Assembly (NCBI GenBank): GCA_030633225.1 | Contig: DAOVTF010000112.1 | Location: forward strand, 1 to 6,740 | DNA: 6,740 nt | From: Flavobacteriaceae bacterium | GTDB lineage: Bacteria; Bacteroidota; Bacteroidia; Flavobacteriales; Flavobacteriaceae | Direction of reading: 5' to 3' | Part shown: piece by piece, positions 1 to 5,081 of the stretch | Layout: each line of letters begins with the position of its first letter | Position numbering within the stretch: position 1 is the stretch's first letter | Notes under the pieces: generated by a model | Databases searched by the model: none | What the model was told of the DNA's origin: nothing | The model's input: the letters and a program-made list of their open reading frames with translations, nothing else | Program-made: the position numbers and the translations under genes

Positions 1-157
1 ATGATTTACCTATTTTTAGATCTACTTTTGGATCTGTGGGGTTTTTCATATTTTCATATTTGTCGGGAACTTTCCATTCCTCTTGTATAAAAGGATTGAA
101 AGAAAATAATTCTAAAGATAATACCCCGATAACTGGTAAAAATTTAAATGATTTCAT
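1..157 (-). CDS. N-terminal part of an exported protein, probable cytochrome c (cut by window edge)
   Basis: The reading frame starts with ATG at 157 and stays open for 52 codons to the left edge, so the C-terminal part is missing. Residues 1-25 look like a signal peptide: MKSFKF, a hydrophobic core, then a likely cut near Q25. The mature start, EEWKVPDKYENMKNP, followed by a segment ending in GKS, matches what I recall of the start of single-domain c-type cytochromes in Bacteroidota, where a W-x-VP and NP stretch precedes the haem site. No CXXCH is visible because the sequence ends too early, so the cytochrome call is inference. The start lies 11 bp after the stop of the upstream gene, so it is probably co-transcribed with it. 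It would be a periplasmic electron carrier next to the NrfD/ferredoxin module. There is no clear Shine-Dalgarno sequence. Confidence 0.6.
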   Translation of the reverse strand, partial: MKSFKFLPVIGVLSLELFSFNPFIQEEWKVPDKYENMKNPTDPKVDLKIGKS

Positions 158-168
158 ATTGTTTAAAT

Positions 169-1095
169 TTATGATTTTGATAGTTTAAATAAATTAATAA
201 ATAAATATACAATTAATCCCCAAATTCCAAATATTAGTAAATTTGGGAATATTAATAAAAATATTGGTGTTTTGTTTCTTGAAGACCACATGGTTCTTTG
301 GTCAAAAGTAGATTCATCTACAATTACTGTTCCAATAGGTGCATTAACTATAGCTTTTATAGTACCATAATCATCACTTTCATTAAGAACTATTTCTAAG
401 GCTAAATTACCATAAACTCCTGGAATTCCTTCTTCAATAGGGACTAGAATACTCCCTTCATCATCGGTATTATTAAATTCTTCACCAATTCTTAAAGGAT
501 TAATTAACCTTTGAACCTGTACGGTTAATGATTCATCTACTATTGGGTTTTTTGTTTCACTGTCAATCAAAGTTGCAGTAATATAGTTAGTACTGTCTTT
601 TGTGATTAACTTTGCTTTTATTTGTGCATCTTGAAATGAAATACTCTTTTTAGCTTTTTTATACGATTCGTTTCCTTTGAACGAAACCAGAATATTATAG
701 ATATTAGATGAATCTGAACTTATTTCATTTAAACTTTTTAAAATAATCCTACTTTTACCATCCATATTGGTAGTAGTTTTACCCAATTCTATTTTATCAT
801 CTTCCAGTTCATTATAAAGAGTTAATTCAATATTTGGAACTTTGATATTTTTCTTTTTTACCTTAGAAGAAGCTTTAACATCAAAATAGATCTCGCCACC
901 CATTATTTTTACATATTGAATATTTAGTCTAACCTTATTTTTTTTTGTTTCTTGTGCGAACAAACTATTTGAAGTTGTATTAAAGATAAATACACTAAAT
1001 ACACAAAGAAAAATAAAGCGAATATTTATTTGATAATTACTCACAAAATATCTATTGATTTTATGGTGTTCGTGATTTTTCCTTGAAAAGTTCAT
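169..1095 (-). CDS. Unrecognised exported protein with C-terminal membrane anchor (308 aa)
   Basis: I do not recognise the family. Residues 1-26 form a long basic and polar lead, and residues 26-45 are hydrophobic and end in SLFA/Q, which looks like a signal peptide cut after A47. Residues 50-265 are rich in predicted beta-strand. They appear to hold two similar units, each with a strand-rich stretch and a turn of the form T-N-M-D-G (109-113) or T-D-D-E-G (210-214), which suggests two Ig-like or carboxypeptidase-regulatory-like domains. No cysteine or haem motif is seen in the exported part. Residues 276-304 form a strong membrane helix, followed by a short basic tail (KLSKS). The likely topology is a periplasmic domain anchored in the inner membrane. 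The start overlaps the stop of the NrfD gene by ATGA, and the next gene begins 11 bp downstream, so it probably belongs to the same complex. It may be an accessory or scaffold subunit for the NrfD-ferredoxin complex or for the cytochrome that follows. The next Met is residue 65, inside the mature domain, which supports the annotated start. Confidence 0.85.
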   Translation of the reverse strand: MNFSRKNHEHHKINRYFVSNYQINIRFIFLCVFSVFIFNTTSNSLFAQETKKNKVRLNIQYVKIMGGEIYFDVKASSKVKKKNIKVPNIELTLYNELEDDKIELGKTTTNMDGKSRIILKSLNEISSDSSNIYNILVSFKGNESYKKAKKSISFQDAQIKAKLITKDSTNYITATLIDSETKNPIVDESLTVQVQRLINPLRIGEEFNNTDDEGSILVPIEEGIPGVYGNLALEIVLNESDDYGTIKAIVNAPIGTVIVDESTFDQRTMWSSRNKTPIFLLIFPNLLIFGIWGLIVYLFINLFKLSKS

Positions 1096-2414
1096 GATTC
1101 AGTGTTTTTATTGGTTCTTAACAATTTATGTTCATCTGTAGTTCGCTGAATAGGAATGATTGGTAAATAACGAAACAATAAGGTTATAATTAATAAAGCC
1201 ATGGCTAAAGTAGCACCGGTAATTAACCATTCGTGAATACTTGGAAAATAATGATGCCAAGATTCAGGCACACCTTGAATAGGTAAGAATGGATGCAATA
1301 GAGTAGGTGTTACAATAATATATCTTTTCCACCAGGAACCTAAAACTACAAGTACTGCTATAATAAACATAGGTAAGGGTTTTCTACCCTTTTTAAACAT
1401 TAAAACGATAATTGGTATAATTAAACCTCCAATGATAACGAACCAAAATAAAGGGGCATATTGTCCGAAGAACAATAGATTTAAATGGGCCTCTTCTTCT
1501 ACACTGGCTGTAAATGCTGGAATTAAATATTCATTAATATTAAAATAAAGATAGATCAAACAAGCCAAAACCAACAATCTCCCCATTTTATCAAAATGCA
1601 TGTCTGTAATGTAATCTTCTAATTTATAAGATTTTCTAATAATATAAACCACAGCAATTAAAGCTCCAACACCTGCAACAAAAGCTCCAGAAATAAAATA
1701 TGCCCCCATATTTGTACTGCTCCATCCAATTCTATAGGTTGTTGAAAATAACCAGGCGTCTACAGTTTGTAAAATAAAACCAACAGGAATTATTAAATAA
1801 GCAATTATTTTAATCGATTTGGATTGTATCGCTTTTTGAGCGGTACTGCCCGACCAGTTCAATGAAAATGCACCATACCATTTACTTAGTTTGGGTTTTG
1901 TGTTTTTATAATAATTTTTAAGTATAGCCAGATCAGGAATTAATGGAAAGTAAAGCAAAAGAAAACTTAGAACTATATAAGTTGGAATAATAATTACATC
2001 CCATGTTATTGGTGATTGTAACCGTGCATGAATAAATAAGTTTAGTAATCTATCAGGTCGAGCCATATCTATCATAATAGTGATACCAGCCATGATAATA
2101 CATGCTAATGATATTACTTCAGCTATTCTAACTAAGGGTGTTCTCCATTCTTTATGGGTTAACCTTAAAAATGCTACGATAACTGTTCCAACAAAACTAG
2201 TAGCGACAAAAAATACAAAATTAGATATATAAATACCCCAAAGTGCATAGTCTCTCATGCTAGTAACAACCTGTCCTTTAATAAGTTGATCAATGTAGGC
2301 GATAATACCGGCTATAATAACTATAACAAGTAAGATGGTCCATGCTACACCTAGTTTATTAAATTTTCTAGGTGTTAATTCGTTTATTATTTGGTCTTTG
2401 GTTTTCATAATCAT
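1092..2414 (-). CDS. NrfD/PsrC-family membrane subunit (quinone-interacting)
   Basis: This 440-residue integral membrane protein has about ten hydrophobic segments, near residues 22-41, 57-83, 95-115, 138-158, 200-222, 236-259, 278-300, 320-340, 347-362 and 393-418. Family-like landmarks are the R-x-A-E-x-I stretch at 96-101, the D-x-A-R-P-D-R loop at 116-122 after the third helix, and the late motif K-R-Y-I-I-V-T-P-T at 363-371 followed by HPFLP. Ten helices and the late IV-x-PTL-x-HPxLP motif recall the ActC subunit of alternative complex III more than the eight-helix PsrC, but I judge this from memory. Proteins of this family exchange electrons between quinol or quinone and a periplasmic iron-sulfur protein, here the product of the gene just upstream. 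The start codon overlaps the ferredoxin stop as ATGA, which indicates translational coupling; a second in-frame ATG two codons later could also be used. The stop again overlaps the next gene by ATGA. The substrate of the whole complex cannot be read from this subunit. Confidence 0.93.
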   Translation of the reverse strand: MIMKTKDQIINELTPRKFNKLGVAWTILLVIVIIAGIIAYIDQLIKGQVVTSMRDYALWGIYISNFVFFVATSFVGTVIVAFLRLTHKEWRTPLVRIAEVISLACIIMAGITIMIDMARPDRLLNLFIHARLQSPITWDVIIIPTYIVLSFLLLYFPLIPDLAILKNYYKNTKPKLSKWYGAFSLNWSGSTAQKAIQSKSIKIIAYLIIPVGFILQTVDAWLFSTTYRIGWSSTNMGAYFISGAFVAGVGALIAVVYIIRKSYKLEDYITDMHFDKMGRLLVLACLIYLYFNINEYLIPAFTASVEEEAHLNLLFFGQYAPLFWFVIIGGLIIPIIVLMFKKGRKPLPMFIIAVLVVLGSWWKRYIIVTPTLLHPFLPIQGVPESWHHYFPSIHEWLITGATLAMALLIITLLFRYLPIIPIQRTTDEHKLLRTNKNTES

Positions 2415-3367
2415 TCAGGTTTTTCAACAGATTCAAATTCTTTAAAATCTTCTAAACCACCTTCAAAATCTACCAACCTATCTACAGGTGGTAAGTAATA
2501 TACACTAGGTTCTGTTCCCAAACTTTCCAATAATCTATAACCAGATTTATCTTCTAATAATTTACTTAGCCTTACTGTTTCATCTCCATTGGTAACTGTA
2601 TCTTCATATTTATCTCCAAAATAAAACACCCCATTAGGGCAAGATTTCACACAGAAAGGAAGTTCACCTTTAACAATTTCATGAGGGCAAAAATCACATT
2701 TGTCTACAGTGCCTTTCACACTAGGTTTACCACAATATTCTGGCGAGTAATCTTCTTCCAAGAAAATTTCTCCTTGATCTGGTTCATTCCAATTAAAAAC
2801 TCTCGATGAATAAGGGCAAGCAGCCATACAAAATCGACAACCAATGCATCTGTCATTATCAATTAAAACCAATCCATCTCTTCTTTTAAAGGTAGCATCA
2901 ACAGGACAAACTGTTACACATGCAGGTTGATCACAATGTTGGCATTGAGTTGGCATCCAATATGGAGCTGAATCTTTCGATTCCTGCATTTTATAAATTT
3001 TAAGCCATGCATTATCACCTGTAATAAAATGACCTTTATTACAAGCATTTTGACAAGACAAAGCATTTTTACACTTTGCCAGATCAACTACCATTACAAA
3101 CTTTCGGTTTGGAATGCCTTCTCTAACATTGTATTTTTTATCGTGATCTTTCGAATGTTCTACTTCTATAACTTCTGAGGAATCTACTTGAATTATAGTC
3201 CCATCTGTAGTCATCAATTCCATTTTGTCATGGGAACCGCTATCAGGTTTTGCATTTAATTTAGATGCAATTTTTGACAATCCAATCCCGCTGATTGCGG
3301 TAACTAGCCCCAATTTAAGTCCTTTATCAAGAAATTTACGTCTTGAACTTTTGTTATTATTCTCCAT
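2411..3367 (-). CDS. Tat-exported 4Fe-4S polyferredoxin subunit (NrfC/DmsB/PsrB type)
   Basis: This 318-residue protein starts with a textbook twin-arginine signal, SRRKFLDKG at residues 8-16, followed by a hydrophobic stretch to about 35, so it is exported folded with its clusters. A short module with the motif TTDGTIIQV (53-61) precedes the ferredoxin domain. Cysteine groups are C99/C105/C109; C142/C145/C150/C154; C174/C177/C180/C184; and C224/C227/C239/C243. This is the four-cluster pattern of NrfC, DmsB and PsrB, but with 15 of the 16 usual ligands: Ala102 stands where the second cysteine of the first motif would be. C212 is an extra cysteine. The role is transfer of electrons between the NrfD-type membrane subunit, whose gene overlaps its stop by 4 bp, and a periplasmic partner. 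The C-terminal tail (about 290-318) is acidic. The start is set by the Tat motif just after it. There is no strong Shine-Dalgarno sequence. The substrate is unknown, because no catalytic subunit lies in the window. Confidence 0.94.
   Translation of the reverse strand: MENNNKSSRRKFLDKGLKLGLVTAISGIGLSKIASKLNAKPDSGSHDKMELMTTDGTIIQVDSSEVIEVEHSKDHDKKYNVREGIPNRKFVMVVDLAKCKNALSCQNACNKGHFITGDNAWLKIYKMQESKDSAPYWMPTQCQHCDQPACVTVCPVDATFKRRDGLVLIDNDRCIGCRFCMAACPYSSRVFNWNEPDQGEIFLEEDYSPEYCGKPSVKGTVDKCDFCPHEIVKGELPFCVKSCPNGVFYFGDKYEDTVTNGDETVRLSKLLEDKSGYRLLESLGTEPSVYYLPPVDRLVDFEGGLEDFKEFESVEKPE
3041..3073 (-). other. First Fe-S cysteine motif with one ligand replaced by alanine
   Basis: Residues 99-109 of the polyferredoxin read CKNALSCQNAC. 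The usual spacing is C-x2-C-x2-C-x3-C, and here the second position (residue 102, codon at 3062-3064) is alanine encoded by GCT. In this fold the first and fourth motifs jointly hold two clusters, so one of these clusters would have three cysteine ligands unless another residue supplies the fourth. Confidence 0.85.
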
Positions 3368-3390
3368 AATTAGTACTTGTTAAATTGAAA

Positions 3391-3663
3391 TTAGAGCTTT
3401 TTACCCAGCCAGTTAAGAAATGATTTGTTGCTAAGATTTTTTTTGATAATTTTTGATTTTTTCAAAGTACTGATATTAACTCTTACCGCTGTACCATCAG
3501 GTTTTATTAAAGTTTGATACTCTTCTTTATTATCTTCAGATTGTGTAAAATCATCAATCTTTGAATTACCAAAACCTAGAAAAGGAATTAATAAACTACT
3601 TCCTATAATTGGGAGTACACCACGTCTTGAAATTCTATTTTCTTTACTAGATTTTTTTTGCAT
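3391..3663 (-). CDS. Small protein with Tat-type signal, related to the N-terminus of the adjacent polyferredoxin (90 aa)
   Basis: I do not know a named family for this 90-residue protein. Residues 11-16 read ISRRGV, a twin-arginine motif, followed by a hydrophobic stretch (16-31), so Tat export or membrane anchoring is likely. Residues 51-62, TLIKPDGTAVRV, resemble the ferredoxin's MTTDGTIIQV, and the DGT motif is at nearly the same distance from the N-terminus in both (56-58 versus 55-57). The rest (64-90) is lysine-rich and ends in FLNWLGKKL. It contains no cysteine, so it cannot hold an iron-sulfur cluster or a covalent haem. An AAAAAAGG Shine-Dalgarno-like sequence ends 8 nt before the ATG, which is unusual for this window and supports expression. 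The ferredoxin gene follows after 23 bp. It could be a small subunit or assembly partner of the ferredoxin/NrfD complex, or a degenerate duplicate of the ferredoxin N-terminus. The function is not established. Confidence 0.82.
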   Translation of the reverse strand: MQKKSSKENRISRRGVLPIIGSSLLIPFLGFGNSKIDDFTQSEDNKEEYQTLIKPDGTAVRVNISTLKKSKIIKKNLSNKSFLNWLGKKL

Positions 3664-3671
3664 TTTTTAAA

Positions 3672-3679
3672 CCTTTTTT
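3672..3679 (-). promoter_or_regulatory. Shine-Dalgarno-like site for the 90-aa gene
   Basis: The minus strand reads AAAAAAGG and ends 8 nt before the ATG at 3663. It is the best ribosome-binding-site match in the window, where most starts lack one, and it fixes the start of the 90-residue protein. It begins directly after the intergenic hairpin at 3680-3721. Confidence 0.6.
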
Positions 3680-3721
3680 AGCAGTAAAACAAAACATCAA
3701 TTAATATCCTGTTTTACTGCT
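3680..3721 (-). repeat. Intergenic inverted repeat / mRNA hairpin
   Basis: AGCAGTAAAACA at 3680-3691 pairs perfectly with TGTTTTACTGCT at 3710-3721, giving 12 bp with an 18-nt AT-rich loop. It fills most of the 71-bp gap between the barrel gene and the 90-residue gene. On the transcribed strand the stem is followed by A-rich sequence rather than a U tract, so it is a poor intrinsic terminator in that direction. It may act as an mRNA processing or stability element, or as a binding site, ending right beside the downstream Shine-Dalgarno site. Confidence 0.6.
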
Positions 3722-3734
3722 TTGAATATTTATC

Positions 3735-4601
3735 TTAAAAATTATATATTCTAGTGATTGTAAATCCTAACAATATATCACCATCAAAGAAATCATTAGT
3801 ATTATACATATAATTTTTTTGTGGTATAATTCCATTATAGTTGGCTATAAATAATTGAAATGCATGTGCTGAGGTTCCAAATTCAACACCAAAACTTAAC
3901 CCAGGATGTGGATTGTATTTTGTAAATGCAGTTAATGGCTGACTGTAATCTACTAGTAAAGCCGTATTTGGTGTTATTTTATAACGTGCACCTAGTGAAA
4001 AAGCAACCATGTCATTTCTAACATATGGATCAACTACATTATAATGAGAAAGACTTATTGTTGCTTGAGCCGAAAACTCAGGACTAAATCTTCTGGCAAC
4101 AATCAATTGGTTAAAAAAAGACCAACGGTCTGCCACAGAGTATGGAAAATATCCTTGATTTTTAGATCGCGCATCAACTGTCCAATTACCAAAATAAGTT
4201 AGACTAACAGGCATTTTTCCTGAACGAGTTTGTCTTAATATTGCTACTTTAGCATTAAAGTCTAACAGTCTGTCAAATTTGGTAGTACCAAATCCTAAAG
4301 TAACTCTTTCATGTACACCGTATGCTACTCCAAGCCTAATGTTTGCAGACCCCCAGATCCCTGCCATATTATTTTCATCAAAATTTATGGTTCCAAATCT
4401 GTGATTCATTTGAGCCTCAAAGGCATTTTTACTTAGAACAACATTGGTTGGATTATCGATAATAAAAGAGCTTTCAAAAGCAGCTCGTTCGAGCTTCTCT
4501 TTTACTATAGTGTCATTCTCTTTTTTTACATCATCTTCCTGAGCAATTCCGATAAGAGGTAGCATCAAAAAAACAAAAAGTAATATTAAATAATTTTTCA
4601 T
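3735..4601 (-). CDS. DUF5777-type outer-membrane beta-barrel protein
   Basis: This 288-residue protein has a Sec signal peptide (1-20, cut after GIA before QED) and a mature chain made of repeated amphipathic strands with glycine and aromatic residues. It ends in ITRIYNF, with the terminal phenylalanine typical of outer-membrane barrels. The stretch around residues 59-115, with NAFEAQMNHRFG, GIWGSANIRLGVAYG and VTLGFG-TTKFDRLLD, is what I recall for the Bacteroidota DUF5777 barrel family; the assignment is from memory. The short acidic and lysine-rich segment 21-40 may be a periplasmic plug or linker. It sits 17 bp after the cytochrome lipoprotein gene, which suggests a structural link between haem proteins and the outer membrane. 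Possible roles are a porin for the respiratory substrate or a sheath around a cytochrome. The sequence does not decide between these. Confidence 0.85.
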   Translation of the reverse strand: MKNYLILLFVFLMLPLIGIAQEDDVKKENDTIVKEKLERAAFESSFIIDNPTNVVLSKNAFEAQMNHRFGTINFDENNMAGIWGSANIRLGVAYGVHERVTLGFGTTKFDRLLDFNAKVAILRQTRSGKMPVSLTYFGNWTVDARSKNQGYFPYSVADRWSFFNQLIVARRFSPEFSAQATISLSHYNVVDPYVRNDMVAFSLGARYKITPNTALLVDYSQPLTAFTKYNPHPGLSFGVEFGTSAHAFQLFIANYNGIIPQKNYMYNTNDFFDGDILLGFTITRIYNF

Positions 4602-4618
4602 GTCTATTTTCTTAAAGG

Positions 4619-4996
4619 TTAATTATTTTTTGCTCCTTGATCTATCCATGCTTTTACAAGATCATTTTTAGAATCAGGCCATTTAGACCCTGGAGGCATT
4701 AATGATATTCCATCAATTCCTAAAAGAGATTTGTATAAAATACTTGCATCTGCATCATTTGGTATTACATACCCATTTAATAAGCTATCGTAAGAAAACT
4801 CATCACGTAGATCGGGTGGTTCATTACCATTATGGCATCCTACACATTGGACCCACAAAGGCATGATATCATTTTGATAGGATACTTCTTCATCAGGATC
4901 AACAGGGTCCAGATCTTCAGGAAAAGCATCGTAATAACAGGAGTTTAAAAATAAACCCATGCTAACTAGCATTATAATTTTAAATATATTTTTCAT
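4619..4996 (-). CDS. Monohaem c-type cytochrome lipoprotein (125 aa)
   Basis: Residues 1-19 are a lipoprotein signal ending in FLNS, with the lipid-carrying Cys at 20. A proline- and aspartate-rich linker (about 23-37) follows. The only haem site is CVGCH at 51-55 (4832-4846), with His55 as the proximal ligand. Met100 in LMPPGSKWP is the likely distal ligand, as in other small cytochrome c domains with an MPP segment. The chain ends with a helix, LVKAWIDQGAKNN, the usual C-terminal helix of this fold. It would be a membrane-tethered electron carrier in the periplasm or at the outer membrane. The start lacks a Shine-Dalgarno site. The gene follows the hairpin after the haem lipoprotein gene and lies 17 bp before the barrel gene. 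The acidic linker gives it a flexible arm, but the residues right after Cys20 (YYDAF) are a weaker surface-export match than those of the upstream lipoprotein. Confidence 0.92.
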   Translation of the reverse strand: MKNIFKIIMLVSMGLFLNSCYYDAFPEDLDPVDPDEEVSYQNDIMPLWVQCVGCHNGNEPPDLRDEFSYDSLLNGYVIPNDADASILYKSLLGIDGISLMPPGSKWPDSKNDLVKAWIDQGAKNN

Positions 4997-5012
4997 ATTT
5001 AAGGTTTTAAAT

Positions 5013-5081
5013 TAATAATCTTATTTTTTTATTTTAAAAGTGCAGATTGTATATCTGCACTTTTAAATAATAAGATTATTA
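5013..5081 (-). terminator. Composite long hairpin, possible partial terminator or attenuator
   Basis: The inner stem is a perfect 15-bp inverted repeat, 5033-5047 with 5053-5067, around a 5-nt loop, containing the core AAAAGTGCAGAT. An outer perfect 13-bp inverted repeat, 5013-5025 with 5069-5081, encloses it with 7 and 1 unpaired bases. On the minus strand the inner stem ends in CACTTTT, giving a short U tract, as in the symmetric A-stem-T terminators common in AT-rich genomes. The outer arm covers the stop codon of the haem lipoprotein gene. It may end most transcripts of that gene while letting some run into the cytochrome gene, or it may protect mRNA ends. Confidence 0.7.

Noticed and set aside
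2411..3367. Assignment as NrfC of formate-dependent nitrite reduction or as the DMSO reductase B subunit
   Set aside because: The cysteine pattern fits the wider family, but no NrfA-type pentahaem cytochrome or DmsA-type enzyme is present, and the first motif lacks a cysteine, so a specific gene name would be unsupported.
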